Below, in pieces: positions 23,622-35,676 of a stretch of 64,000 nt of DNA. Where the stretch lies: NCBI GenBank assembly GCA_028023455.1, contig JAQFVV010006711.1:124001-188000 (forward strand). The letters run 5' to 3'. Numbering within the stretch: the first letter of the stretch is position 1; each line of letters starts with the position of its first letter. The position numbers and the translations under genes are program-made. Under the pieces are notes generated by a model, which ran no database searches, was not told the DNA's origin, and was given only the letters and a program-made list of their open reading frames with translations. Origin of the DNA: Epiperipatus broadwayi. Lineage: Eukaryota > Onychophora > Udeonychophora > Euonychophora > Peripatidae.

Positions 23622-26310
23622 CTGACAGAATTAGTTATTCAACTTAATAGCATATACCAAATGCAAACAATTTAGGTTTATACCCCAACAAGTTTTCATT
23701 GTGGTAAAGAAGAAGAGGATTTTTATATGGATGTAAAAAATGATTTTGATTGGATCAAACTCCTTTTTAAAATTGTCATGGGAGATTTTTAATACTGGAA
23801 TTGATAAATGATAAAGTTCTGTGAACAAATTTGGTTTGCTAATAGAAATGAGAAAGAATGCAGGCTTATGGAGTTTGTTGAATAAAAAAACTGCATTATG
23901 AATTCTTTCTTTGAGAATAATGCCAAATGGATATGAAAGCATGCAAATGAATGTACATTAGAATTGGACTATAATATGTATTTCAAAGTTCTAATGATCT
24001 TACTAGATTCAATTCAGATGGAGATTATCAATTAATAAGATATAAAATACATGTTAATGCTAAACTAGTGACACAAAAAATTATTAAAAATGATAGTATT
24101 AAAAGTTGATATTCCTAATCGTTAGAAAAATTTCACTGAATTTAAATTGGAACTTACAAATCATTTAAAAATATAAAAAGTAATATCTTATATATATATT
24201 AGTACTATTTCTTTTTTCTCCCCAAATATGGTCCATATAGATATTTTAAAAAGTCCACAAACTTTCATCATTTTTACTTTTAAAAACTTATTTTATTTGA
24301 ATCAAAATTCATTATTACAATCAGTTGCCCAATATTTCAGCCATTGTATGTGCTATTTTTAAGAATCTCCCATCTGTCCTTTATTATATACTTCTATTAC
24401 ATATAATAATGATTTATGATTAAAATAAAATGTTTTTAAAAAAAGAAATTGGTAAATGCATATGGAGTTTTAGAATATACATTTTAAAATATTAATAGAT
24501 ATTGGAGATGGGTTTGATCTGATTGAAATCATTATGAAGATAATTGATACTCTACTGAAACTGCTACACAAACAGCTAAAATCATAGTTCTCAGTAAATT
24601 TTTAATGGAGGCAAAACTTTATGAAGAAAATAAGGAATATGAAAACATTTAAAATTGAACATAAAAAAAATATAATTATAAATTGACACACCAAGGTATA
24701 GAAAAGAATAAAAATCTTAAAAGTATAAACTTTATCTTGGTAATGGAAGAAAAGATGCTTCAACAATACAATGAAAAAATAGAACTATTGTTGAAAAGTG
24801 GATGGCATCATGAAGAATATAGAAGAATTATATAAAGAATTGTATAATAATAAAGAATAAGAAAACAAAATAACACTTATAATTACAACATTTGAATTAC
24901 AAAACATTTTAAATGATGTTAGATGTACAAGCTCCAGGAAATGGAGGAATTATTAAATATCTTATAAGAAGCAATTGAAATATAAAAATTATTTGGCAAA
25001 TCTATATACCAATGTCTAAATGATAAGGATATATCAATTGATTAGAAAAATGCAATGGTGATACTGATATATAAGAAAGGTGATAATGAAGATATTAGAA
25101 ATTATAGAATCATCCTTCTTCCTTCAGTTCTGTACATATCTTTATCAAGAAAATTACAACTTAAACAAATCTTGGATTCAAATCAAACAAAATAACAAGT
25201 TAGATTTAAAAGTAGTTTTAGAAGAATTGAATACATGCAACTATTGAGAGAAGTTATAGAAACTATCAATAACTATGAGTTGCCATTACATTATGGATTT
25301 TTAGATTATGAAAAGGTATTTGATTCTATAATTATATCTACAGTGTTTAAAGCTTTGGATCATCAAAATGTAGACTTGGAATATTATCATATTCTGAAGA
25401 ATATTTTTCAAAGTGCAGCAGTAATGATAAGATTATATTGTGATGTTAAGAAGATTGACATAAAAAATAGTATACAAAAAGGTGATTTAAATCTCCAAAG
25501 TATTTTATGAAATATTAAGAAGATTGACGTAGAAAATGGTATACAAAAAGTGATTCATATTTCCGAACTTTATGAATTAAATTAAAAAGCTATGGTTCAT
25601 AAAAAATACATGGATCTTATTTGACTTATCCAGATTTTGTAAATAATATGGTTGTTTTTGCAAATATGTTGCAAGAATTATCTGATGAAAGCAAGAACTT
25701 GAACTAAAGATAAATGCTAAAAAGATTATAGCATTGTTTAGTGATTTCTTCATAGAAGTAAAAATAAAGATTGATAATCATGAATTAGAAGAAATTATAA
25801 CAAAATGCTATAATCAAATTATTGACACAGATGGAAATATAATGGATGAGATTAAACATAGAATTAAACTTGGATGGAGTGCTTTTGATAGAAGTAATTT
25901 ACTACTAAATTAAAATATGCCTTTGAGTTTGAAAAGGATTTTAATAACTTTGTTTTATCAGTTCTTGAAATTTAACAGAAGAGTAGCAGTATAGAAATTT
26001 AATTTTATATGAGGAAATATGGAGAGATATGTTTTGGGAGAAATAAGAAGAGGTTGAAAATGAAATACATTGGTGAGAAAATGAACATGTGCTATTGACA
26101 TTATTGAAAGGATTAAGAGATTGAAATGGGGCTGAGTTGATAGTTAAAGGGGATGACAGTAGATGGACAGTTAAAGTGAGATTGTAAAATTTCTAGAAAG
26201 AGATCACTTGTAAGATGGATGAATGAAATAAGGAGAGCAGAGTGATGAGAAAAAGAGATACTATCTATCAGAATTAAATTTGAAGAGGTCATCTTCCTGC
26301 AATGAAAAGA
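23622..26310 (+). mobile_element. RTE-type LINE, strongly decayed copy G
   Basis: It starts in the endonuclease (LVIQLNS-like; nucleotide match to 33137 onward) and can be followed through the linker, RT and C-terminal part to about 26310. It is full of stops, small deletions and insertions. The best open piece is 25235-25510 (MQLLREVIETINNYELPLHY, GFLDYEKVFDS). About 300 bp at 24180-24485 do not match the other copies and look like an insertion. Around 25446-25565 part of the RT is tandemly duplicated. It is clearly older than copies B and F. Confidence 0.75.
25446..25565 (+). repeat. ~69-bp tandem duplication inside RTE copy G
   Basis: The block starting TTAAGAAGATTGAC at 25446 recurs at 25515, and both carry the downstream GTATACAAAAAG string. 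Other RTE copies have this block once, at the start of the RQGDS motif region. Confidence 0.7.
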
Positions 26311-27041
26311 CAATGCTTGCATTGTGCATAAAATATAGTATATGACAAACAACCATTTGTTTCAGGCACTGTTTGCATTTTCTATGTTATAATTATGTGA
26401 CATTTGAATGGGTCTAAAGTTTTCATCTTACAGAAAAGCCTCATTTCCTCAGATCACTAGAGATAATGATGTCTCAGATTATTCAAAAAATTGTTGGAAA
26501 GTATATCATTATCATATTAATGCAAAAAAATATTTCACTGTGCAAGACTGAAATATCAGCTTATAAGATATTTGGAAACAATGTTTGTTCTATAGTTTGA
26601 ACATGGCTATCCATATTGTTCAATTAATCTCCATCATTGCAGAATAAGAATGATGAAAATGGCTAAAGTATGAAATTCACAATCTTGTTAACAGTATGCA
26701 TAATAATAGGGATGATTTATTACTTAGAGGTTCATAAGAAGTTCAGTTTTGATTGCTTTCATTCAGAAGATATGGCTGAGGGTAGAATATAAAGCAGAGC
26801 TACAGTTAGACAACACAATGTCATTTAGAAAGAAGTTTGCTGCTGAAGTTAAGAAAGCATTGCAAAATAGCAAATAAAATAATAGACCAACATAATCTTA
26901 AGGTATTTTTGTTGTCAATAATTAAAAATAGGTCACATTGGTTTGTATAGTCATCACAAAATTAATCTTCTACAAATTATTTTCATAAGCCAAGAAAAAA
27001 AAATCATCTTACTTTATCACATAACTTTACCTTACATGTTG
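26311..27041. other. AT-rich DNA, nothing recognised
   Basis: No coding frame longer than noise level and no element ends seen between RTE copy G and the second foldback element. Confidence 0.5.
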
Positions 27042-27567
27042 TAATAGCAACTTCATTTGTCATAATTTCTATGTCCTTAAATGCCAGATGATAGTGCTTA
27101 TTAATCCCTATCCTTTGCTATCCTATCCAAGGTCCTCAGACTAGTTTCAAGCTTATGACTTTCATCAGTAAAGAACTTTGGATCTTGGATTAATGTACCT
27201 AGATCTTTAGGATCTAATACACTCTCCTTCTAACAGCTATCATTTACATCTATTATATTATCAAGCTATCGGTTCAAACTAAAAAACATACAAATGTTTT
27301 CAATTTTTGTAAATTCGCTTGCATAGTGGTATAAATGTGAAACCAGATAACAGAGCTAAATGATAATTGCTGGAAGAAGAGTGCATTAAATCCTAATGAT
27401 TCAGGTGCACTGATGTAAGATCCAAAGATCCTCACTGATCAAAAGCTATAAGCTTGAAACTAATTTGTGGATATTGGATAGTATAGTATAGGATAAGGAT
27501 TAAAAAGCACTGCCATCTATCATCTATTATTATTTACTAAAGCTTACAATAAGGGACATTATTTTTG
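27042..27567. mobile_element. Foldback DNA element K2, shorter relative of K1
   Basis: Inverted arms share CTAGTTTCAAGCTTA, TCAGT-AA/AG-GA-CTTTGGATCTT and TTTAGGATCTAATACACTC-type blocks, at about 27060-27230 and 27385-27567. The right outer end, read on the minus strand (ATAATGTCCCTTATTGTAAGC), aligns with the K1 terminus (ATAATAGTGCC...TGCAAGC). A central CTTGCATAGT string also occurs in K1, where it reads CTTGCATAGTCATACAG. The left outer end is poorly preserved. No coding potential. Confidence 0.6.
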
Positions 27568-29504
27568 CTATTATTATTATTTTGTCTTTCTACCATTTTT
27601 TTCCTTCTTGGAATTGGAATGATCTTACTCATCTGTGAGTTGCTGTTGATAATAAACTTATATATCCACAAATGATACATTTTAAATTTCATTAACTTTA
27701 TTTTTTTTAATACACTTATGTATCCACAAAAGATGAATTTTAAATTTTTCTAACTTTTTATTTTTTTTTAAAACAATTATTACTAACATTTAATTATTAT
27801 TTTTCAAGTGTAATTCATTTTGGCAATGCAGAAAGTGAATTGAGACAGCTGTTAAAATTATACATTCCTATATATAAATTAGAAAAGGGAGATATTGTAT
27901 GAGTACTAATTGAAATTCATTCATAATACTTTTAGAGTGAAGCTAAACAGATATTTTGTTGTATTTTATTTTTCAGATGTCTTCTCTTGTAAGTTTATAT
28001 ATATATATTTTCAATGGCATTATTAAAATAAAATTTAATCCTCATCATCAGTAATATATTTATGTATTTATAATTTTATTATTATATACTTAAAAAAAAT
28101 CTCTTTATTCATATAATTATTTTAAAATTATGTCTGCATAGGTAAAAAATATAATGTTGATTCTAATAGTCTACTGCAAGGCAAATGGCATCACCAGCAT
28201 TTCTTTATAAAATAGGAAAGAAAAAACAATACTGGTGTGACTAATCAATAACAAGTGGGCTGAATTTATATTTTCCTTTCTTGCTTTACCCTCTAGCTAA
28301 GAATACATATATGTTAGCCAGCAGGTGTAAGTTGCAGAATTAGAATAATAATTAACAATATCCTCAAATATAATCTGTTGAGCAAAACCTTGACTAAGAC
28401 TATTTCTTGAGGCAAATACAGAATTAATAAAAATGTTTAAAATATTTCTGAGATCTATTCAGTGAAAATTAATGATGTAATGGAATTTGATAAAGATTAA
28501 GTCAATAAAATTTAGAGTTAAAATTTTTATATTAAAATTAGTTTTCATAATCATATATGTAACAATTAATCATAGTACTAGATGAGTATTTTTGTATACT
28601 TATATATATATACACTCTGTATATATCAGTAGAATGTAATATAATAAATGTTACAAATATTAATACATAACTTTAGTAGTAATTTCTTGCACTTGTAGTG
28701 AGGAAGGTCAAGAGGAGAGATTATTAATATAAAATGTTAAAAAGGGGAAAAATACACAATCCATAAATACTAATTAAGATCAGAAATAGATCATATCAGT
28801 ATGTAATATTTTATTGTAAATTAGTTCTAACTGGTAAGAAAAATGTAATGTTATTTCCTAATTTAAATATTTTGTATATAAAAATTAATTTCTATAAAAT
28901 TTATTTATTGAAATGTATTTGCTTGCAAATTAAACATTAAATAGAAAGTTAAGATTCATTCCTAAGTAGATATTAAAAAGAAAAAAAACCCCTTTTTTTA
29001 GTATAACTATTATAATTAGTGTAAACATGAATTAAATTAATAATAAAAATTAAATTAAGCAAGTGAGAAAAAAAACTCTTCAATAATTCAAATATATATG
29101 TAATAATAATCTAAATAAATTGTACTTGGTTTAAATTATTCAAAAATTTTTATCATTAGCAGCTATTTGTAAATGAATTAATTTTTTCCTAGCTAAATAA
29201 AAAAATGAAACAATTGAGAAATAAACTATTCCTAGAAATTCAAGAGATTCCACATATGTCACACACTAATTCTTTGGTCTTTTGCTAGTAATTTATTTCT
29301 TTTACAGCAAAATTTTTCTTGCTGAAAAAATTTAAAATTTTATTTAATTGTAGTGCCATTGTATTCTATCACCAGTGAGAATGTTTTTGAAATAATATTT
29401 ATAAGGTAAATGGATGTTACTTCTATCATAAAGACCCTACTGGCATTAATCATAAAATATTTGTTTTAGGATTCTATTTCCTATGCCCATTCTATTGCAC
29501 ATAT
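27568..29504. other. AT-rich intron-like DNA, nothing recognised
   Basis: Homopolymer-rich sequence with TA runs near 27999-28009 and 28603-28612. I see no gene and no supported element. Confidence 0.5.
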
Positions 29505-29512
29505 GATTTAAT
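29505..29512 (+). repeat. Left target-site duplication of Merlin element
   Basis: GATTTAAT at 29505-29512 matches GATTTTAT at 31301-31308 in 7 of 8 positions. Merlin elements make 8-9 bp duplications. Confidence 0.7.
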
Positions 29513-29589
29513 GGTAATACATTGTCTGATCACCCACACCGCTTGATGGCACTGTTGCTAGTGAAAAACAAATAGATACAACATTACCG

Positions 29590-29900
29590 GGCTGTTTTTA
29601 TTTTGCTGATTTTTTGTTTTTAATTTGTTTGCATTTTTATTTTATTTTTTGATTGGTTTTATGTATATTTCGTAAAAATAAATAAATTGTTTTTTTTTTT
29701 TTTTTTGGCTTTTTAAAACATTTGGTCTTTTTTTTTTTTTTTAACAAACCTTTTTGTTTTCCGGTCTTTTTTTTTGTTGGAAACTTTTTTTTTCCAGTCT
29801 TTTTTTGTTTTTTAAGAAACTTTTTTTTTTGGTCATTTACTGGGTTTTTATTCATAAACAAATACATAGAAATTGCTTTTTTATTTTTCACATTAGTTTG
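29590..29900. repeat. T-rich low-complexity island inside Merlin
   Basis: About 300 bp dominated by T-runs of 8-18 nt with interspersed GG, GTC and AAAC. Apparent Phe- or Lys-rich frames here are artefacts of composition. Confidence 0.8.
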
Positions 29901-30040
29901 CTTTTAACAACAACCAAAAAAGAAAAAAACAGTTGCAAAACAAACAACAAAAAAACTTTCTATTTCCTAGAAACACAAACAATCTCATTTCACTGCTGTA
30001 AATTCATGTCTTCTAAGATAGCACAGAACATATCTTGATT

Positions 30041-30860
30041 CTATTTCAGATGTCTCCACATAAATTCTGCTATGTAGTTCTCAATATCTTCTCTTCATAT
30101 GCCTCATGTTCGCTTGTTTCGCCACTTGAAAGAATCCCAAAGGCATTCAATGGTCTGGGTATGCACACCAGTGTCAGGGTCCATGAAATTGTATTTGTGA
30201 TTGACTCTCATGTGGTGAAATCCAGAAGCCTCCAATTCAGAAGTTCTATATCCTTTCCGGCAATCAGAGTAGATGCTGGAACCAGGCCTGATGTTCTCAC
30301 TGATGGACTGCATAAGGATGTTAGCAGATTGGGAGGGTATAGCTGCCACAAAACAATCACCTGTCTCACGACACCTTACTCAAAAAAAAAAATCCATTGT
30401 TGCGGAAGCATTCTGCCCTGGTGATCTTTCCGTTGACTGAACATGGTTTCATTGACATCCACTGTCATACCAGGGCTGCCGATTGGTGGTATGGATGAGA
30501 AAGAAGGCTTTCGTGACAGAGCTCTCTAGGAGCTGTTGTCATATTTCTTATGGCATTTTGACACATTTCCAACTCAGATCCTGGCTCCAATAATAACTTA
30601 GGCGTACTGCTTTCAAAAAAGTGATTCGGCAGCCCTCAAACCATGTTCCATGATGAATGGAACACCTTCAATAACATTGACGCGATTGACATTCCATTTC
30701 AGATGTTTGACAATGCCTTAATATCATTAAACCACCACAAACACAGTTTCTCTGTCTGGGTAAAATATTTTTTTGTTGAAGGAAGGCTATCACATCTGCT
30801 TCTGTAGCAGGTAAATCTAAAACTTGAATGCCGACGATCATCTGCCATTGAACTGCTTTA
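30041..30860 (-). pseudogene. Merlin (ISXO2-like) transposase, broken
   Basis: In minus-strand order there are an N-terminal CxCG zinc-finger-like piece near 30770 (RNCVCGGLM), GTWFEGCRITFLKAVRLSYYW near 30655-30590, PGMTVDVNETMFSQRK near 30470 (first catalytic block), LPQQWIF near 30410, and an open run 30349-30104. That run holds AAIPSQSANILMQS, SSIYSDCRKGYRTSELEASG (second catalytic Asp), HKYNFMDPDTGVHTQ and TIECLWDSFKWRNK (catalytic Glu); the sequence ends EFMWRHLK* at 30041. The first catalytic Asp, normally within an EIDES-type block, is Asn here. A T-run near 30380-30392 shifts the frame, and a stop follows RNKRT. The transposase would have cut and joined the element ends. Confidence 0.8.
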
Positions 30861-31300
30861 TCTCAAAAAAGTATCGAAAAGTGCGCGACTTTAGTCGTGA
30901 ACCATGATTTACACTCCTCCTTTATTGAATTGTGACACCTGAGAACAAAGTAGGGGCGTTTGAGAATTAGTTAGAATTTGTAGGAACTCGCATAAATTAT
31001 AATACATTTACCCCCCCCCCAAAAAAAAACCCGTTCTAATATACTTTTTGTCATTACAACTACAGAAATCTTCATATCATACGCTTTAGAACAGTCAAGA
31101 GTAATGTCTCTAGAGAGTGTCGTCACTAATAATGTTCACATGCTAGCGATGTTGGGAAAGGATGCACTTCAACAACATCTAGTGTTTGAACAGTTTACAG
31201 GCCATAAGATCTATGAGCGGCCTTGTAAACAGCATATTTCTGTGCTTTTGCATAGAAACAGTGCCATCGAGCGGGATGGATGATCAGACGATGTATTACC

Positions 31301-31308
31301 GATTTTAT
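31301..31308 (+). repeat. Right target-site duplication of Merlin element
   Basis: GATTTTAT directly follows the right inverted repeat and pairs with GATTTAAT at 29505-29512. Confidence 0.7.
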
Positions 31309-31479
31309 TATTGTAGATTCACACTATTATACTCAAAATGATGAATATACCAATTAATCTTATGATCTTGCCAATATCTATATTAGAAGCAACAATCTCA
31401 CATTGTAATCTTAAGTAATCATTGAACATTAAATGGCAATGTTTTATCTAAATCCACAGCCTAGTTATTTTTAGAATAT

Positions 31480-32200
31480 TCTAGAGCATTCTTAAATGAA
31501 ATTTTTCTAGTACCTACATTTTATCATCAAATGTTTATGTCTCACTTTTATATAATAAATTTATAAGAGTAATAGTCTTTTATACAACTATTTTAGGAGA
31601 AGTTATATTACAGTAATGAAATTCCTTAATGGTGGTTGTGATATCTCTTAGCATCCAAGTTTGTCTTTCTAATGAAAATAACTCCAGGATATTTAAACTG
31701 ATTCACATTCTCAAAGCTGATAACTGCCTAAACCAAAATTTGCTGAAGATTTTTATTCATCACTGATTGATAAAACAATTGGACTTTTTTGAATATTGAT
31801 TGCTAAAACAAATTTTTTTATAGCTGTCATTCTAAGCACTAAGAGCATTTTTTACATCATCATCATCATTTGAATTGTCAAGATTAGTACAATCATCATT
31901 ATATTATAAATCTAAATACCAAGAATTTCTAACTTTTGGCTTTTAATCAGTTCAATTTTTTTTAAAAACAACAACATAATAATGTTTGCTTATGAAGTCA
32001 TTTATAAGTTATTCCAAAGACTACTATTTTTAAAATGGAAAACCTAGTACACATGCTTCTTTAAAAACACTTTTCAAATGACTTAGATTTTCCATCACCA
32101 GTAATAACACTTCATAATTTTCATAGATTGCCAGATATTTTGGAGTAACTAAATCAAATGCATCCAGTCTATTTCTCTCTTTCCTTCATGTCATAAATTC
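31480..32200 (-). mobile_element. LINE reverse-transcriptase fragment, third family
   Basis: In broken frames the minus strand reads from 32200 downward: LDAFDLVTPKYLAI, LLVMENLSHLKSVFKEACVLG, then a decayed catalytic box (YNDDCTNLDNSNDD) near 31900, KNALSA, then SFENVNQFKYPGVIF near 31720, KTNLDAKRY near 31660, and SET*TFDDKM near 31535. The order xDD - ALSA - F.YLGV - YGSETW is the usual RT palm to C-terminal region of several LINE clades. It is not the same family as the RTE or SGNH LINEs nearby. Only the 3' part survives, and I see no clean ends. Confidence 0.5.
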
Positions 32201-32960
32201 CAGTTTGTGCTTAAAATTGTTATTTTTTAATACTTTTGCCTATCATATATATATATTCATATTTTTATATAATACCTGCATATTCATTGTTCATTTCTCT
32301 TGTGTATCATTTAGGAAATTTTTTAAAATTAAAAAAAAACAAAACTATTGAACTTTATTTAAAATACATTTTTTAATTAAGTCTTTTTTTAAAAAAAAAA
32401 AAAACACATTTATTTAGCATTGAAAGTTTAGTGACAATTTTCATCACACCCTTTTTTTTTTTTTTTGTTAAAAAGTACACCTGGCATGATCATTTAAAAA
32501 ATTATATAATCATCATAATGAGCAGAAAACTGAAAATAAAGCAATTTAACACCAAACTTGACAGTGAAAGGTATATAAACTTGTTAGTTATAACATTTTT
32601 CAGACTTCTTATTTAATGGAATAAAAGATATTTAATTTGAAATTGAAAAAGAGCCAGTCTTATACTTTTTTCAAAATATAAAATTATATGTAAACCATAT
32701 TTTTACATTTGAATATAAAATGTAATTTAACACTCACATTTCATATGCTCTCTATATATGGATGTGTGTATGCTTGTATGTAAATTCTCTGAAGAAATGT
32801 ATAAAACCAACTTTCATTGTATTATTTAAATGAAAAATATGAAATTGATTGACAGAATGAGAGCAAAAGATCTATTAGCTTTTATGTATTTTATTAATTA
32901 ATCAACATTTCATTCAAATAATTATTTTTATAATAAATAATAAATTAAATAAATGACTTT
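32201..32960. other. AT-rich DNA, nothing recognised
   Basis: Contains poly-A and poly-T runs near 32330, 32390 and 32450 and no supported gene or element. Confidence 0.5.
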
Positions 32961-32974
32961 ACAAAGTAAAATTA
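32961..32974 (+). repeat. 5' target-site duplication of RTE copy F
   Basis: ACAAAGTAAAATTA here is identical to 35663-35676, immediately after the GAT tail of the element. Confidence 0.9.
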
Positions 32975-32977
32975 CTT

Positions 32978-33685
32978 TGTGAAGTTAGAAGAAAAGGTGA
33001 AGAAACAATTGATTTAAAAAGTGGACATATACTCTATTATAAAGGCACACATATTGGAAATACAAGTGGAGTAGGATTCATTATAAATAAAAAGTGGAAG
33101 AACAATATTGTGGAGATTGATGGTGTATTGGACAGAGTGGCAAGATTAGTTATACAACTTAATAGCAGCTACCAAATGCAGATAATTCAGGTTTATGCCC
33201 CAACAAGTTCTCATAGTGATGAAGTAGTAGAAGATTTTTATATGGATGTACAAAAGGCTTTTGATCAGAGTAAACAACATTTTAAAATTGTTATGGGAGA
33301 CTTTAATGCTAGAATGGGTAGACAAATGAAAGATGAAATTGCTGTAGGTAATTTTGGTTATGGTAATAGAAATGAGAGAGGACATAGACTTGTGGAGTTT
33401 GCAGAAAAAGAAAAACTTTATATTATGAATTCATTTTTTGAGAAAAATGTTAAAAGGAAATGGACATGGAAGCATCCAAATGAAAGTACAGCAGAATTGG
33501 ATTATATTTTGACTAACAGGAAATACATATTTCAAGATTGTAATGTTCTTAATAAATTTAACACAGGAAGTGATCATCGATTAGTAAGGTGTAAGTTACG
33601 TGTTAATGTAAAACTAGAGAGACAAAAATTAAGAAAAACAATATTTACAGTAATCTTCAGAAACATTCTAATGAATTTAAATTAG
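32978..33685 (+). pseudogene. RTE endonuclease of copy F (5'-truncated)
   Basis: Open from 32978 with no stop to 33685. Visible blocks are GVGFIINKKWKNN, QIIQVYAPTSSHSDEV (near 33190), KIVMGDFNARMGRQ (the GDFNA catalytic block, near 33285), NERGHRLVEFAEKEKLYIMN, TWKHPNESTAELDYILTNRK and GSDHRLVRCK (near 33570). Asp/Asn/His catalytic blocks are all intact, unlike copy B. The N-terminal ~45 residues, including the first metal-binding block, are lost by 5' truncation. It would nick target DNA to prime reverse transcription. Confidence 0.85.
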
Positions 33686-33735
33686 AACTTACAAATCGGT
33701 TTCAAGTATTAGTAGATTTTGAACATGATTCAGAT

Positions 33736-35651
33736 TTGAATGAAATTAATATGAAAATAACTGATACACTTTTGAAAACTGCAACAAAGATAGCTGGTAG
33801 AAAGAAACAGGAATTGACCAATAAAATTTCTACTGAGACTAGAGAATTTATGAAGAAAAGAAGGAATATGAAGATATACAAAAGTGATGTATTAAAAAGA
33901 ATTGAATATCTCGAATTTTGTAAAATGGTACGGAAAAGAGTTGAAAATGATATAAGAAAGTATAACTGTGAAATAGCAAGGAAAGCTGTAGAAGAAAATA
34001 AAAGTCTCAAGAATGTTAAACAACATTTTGGTATTGGTAGGAAATTTATATCTGCAATAAGAAAAAAAGATGGAATTATTACTAAAAAGAGAGATGACAT
34101 CATGAAATTAGTAGAAGATTTTTATCAAGAATTATATAGTAATAAAGAACAAGTACCTCCTATATCTATTACATCTTCCGAATTGCCCAGAATTTTAAAT
34201 GAAGAAGTGAGACATGCAATTAAATGTATGAAGAAAGGAAAGGCTCCAGGAAATGATGGAATTATAATTGATATATTAAAAGAAGGAGGTGAAGAAATAG
34301 AAACAATTTTAGCAAAGTTATATACCAAATGTCTAAATGATAAAGATGTACCGGAAGATTGGAAGAATGCAGTAATAATATTAATATTTAAAAAAGGTGA
34401 TAAAGAAGATATTAGAAATTACAGACCTATCAGCCTTTTATCAGTTTTATATAAAATTTTTACCAAGATAATTACAACTTGTCTACAGAGAACTTTGGAT
34501 TTCCACCAACCAAGAAAACAAGTCTGGATTTAAAAGTGGTTTTAGTACAATAGATAATATCCAGGTATTGAGAGAAGTCATAGAAAGGACAAATGAATAT
34601 GAGTTGTCATTATGTTTTGGATTTGTAGATTATGAAAAGGCATTCGATTCTATACACATTTCTTCAGTGATTAAAGCATTGGATCATCAAGGTATAGATC
34701 CAGGATATTGTCATATTTTAAAGAATATTTATATAAAAATGCAACAGCAACAATTAGATTACATAATGATACTGGAAAATCAACATTGAGAAAGGTGTAA
34801 GGCAAGGTGACTCCATGTCTCCAAAACCTTTTACAGCAGTGCTGCAAGAAGTATTTTGTGGATTAAAATGGGAAACTAAAGGAATGAAAGTAAATGGAAA
34901 GTATTTAAGTCATTTAGATTTTGCAGATGATGTAGTTGTTTTTGCAAATAATGCAGATGAAAGTAGAAAAGTAGGACTAAAGATAAATGTTAAAAAGACT
35001 AAAGTAATGTTTAATCAATTTGCTCAAAATATGAAAATAAAGATTGATTATGAAGAATTAGAAGAAGTTAACAGTTACAAATACCTAGGTCAGATTATTA
35101 ATACAGATGGAAACATAATGGAGGAAATTAATCATAGAATTAAACTTGGTTGGAGTGCTTTTGGTAGAAATAACTTGATACTAAAAGGAAATATGCCTAT
35201 GTGTTTGAAAAGAATGGTTTTTAACAAATGTGTTTTACCAGTTCTTACTTATGGATCTGAGACTTGGTCACTTAATAGAAGAGCAATACAGAGACTTCAG
35301 ACCACTCAAAGGAGTATGGAGAGATGTATGTTGGGAGTAACAAGAAGAGATCGAAAACGCAATGTATGGGTAAGACAAAAAACAGGTGTTACTGACCTTA
35401 TTGAAAAAATTAAAAGATTGAAATGGAGTTGGTCTGGACATACTGCTAGAAGGAATGATAATAGATGGACAATTGAAATTTTAAACTGGATTCCAAGAGA
35501 TTGTAAAAGACCCAGAAAGAGACCACATGTGAGATGGATGGATGAAATAAGCAAATGTGCAGGGGTGTTGTGGAAAAGAGAAGCTAAAGATCAGAGAAGA
35601 TGGATTAAACTTGGAGAGACCTTCATCCTGCAGTGGATTGATAATGGTTGA
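33736..35651 (+). pseudogene. RTE reverse transcriptase and C-terminal region of copy F (two frameshifts)
   Basis: Three frames in succession. 33736-34533 covers the linker and fingers (KAPGNDGIIIDIL near 34240, NYRPISLLSVLYK near 34420). 34568-34789 covers motif A (GFVDYEKAFDS near 34615). 34815-35651 covers SPKPFTAVLQEVFCGL, LDFADDVVVF (both catalytic Asp, near 34915-34940), YLGQIINTDG, LTYGSETWSLNRR and the RP-RW C-terminal block. The palm residues are intact, but the frameshifts near 34515 and 34735 would prevent a full protein. Confidence 0.85.
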
Positions 35652-35662
35652 TGATGATGATG

Positions 35663-35676
35663 ACAAAGTAAAATTA
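35663..35676 (+). repeat. 3' target-site duplication of RTE copy F
   Basis: An exact 14-nt match (ACAAAGTAAAATTA) to 32961-32974. Confidence 0.9.

Larger units (their letters stand above)
29513..31300 (-). mobile_element. Merlin DNA transposon (IS1016/IS1595-related), complete ends
   Basis: The terminal inverted repeats are 48 bp and match at 42 positions. The left begins GGTAATACATTGTCTGATCA (29513) and the right complement begins GGTAATACATCGTCTGATCA (from 31300). Both continue with CCGCTYGATGGCACTGTT. An 8-bp target duplication flanks the element, whose total length is 1788 bp. Inside is a minus-strand transposase remnant related to ISXO2/IS1595-type DDE transposases, the hallmark of Merlin. 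A T-rich low-complexity island fills 29590-29900. The ends are well preserved but the transposase is dead, so it could move only in trans. Confidence 0.85.
32975..35662 (+). mobile_element. RTE-type LINE, best-preserved copy F with target-site duplication
   Basis: A 5'-truncated RTE copy of 2688 bp bounded by a perfect 14-bp direct repeat. It starts inside the endonuclease (CEVRRKGEETIDLKSG) and runs through RT and C-terminal domain to a GAT microsatellite tail (about 35650-35662). Few lesions interrupt it: a small deletion with frameshift near 33650, one inserted base near 34515, a frameshift near 34735, and a missing block near 34955 (the ELQEMLQELS segment of copy B). The low divergence from copy B and the intact target duplication make this the youngest RTE insertion in the window. 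Confidence 0.9.

Noticed and set aside
29637-30038. Lys-rich and Phe-rich open frames on both strands
   Set aside because: They lie in a T-homopolymer island inside the Merlin element, and their composition follows directly from the runs.
30035-30424. 129-codon plus-strand frame across the Merlin transposase
   Set aside because: It is antisense to recognisable DDE transposase sequence on the minus strand and has no domain of its own.
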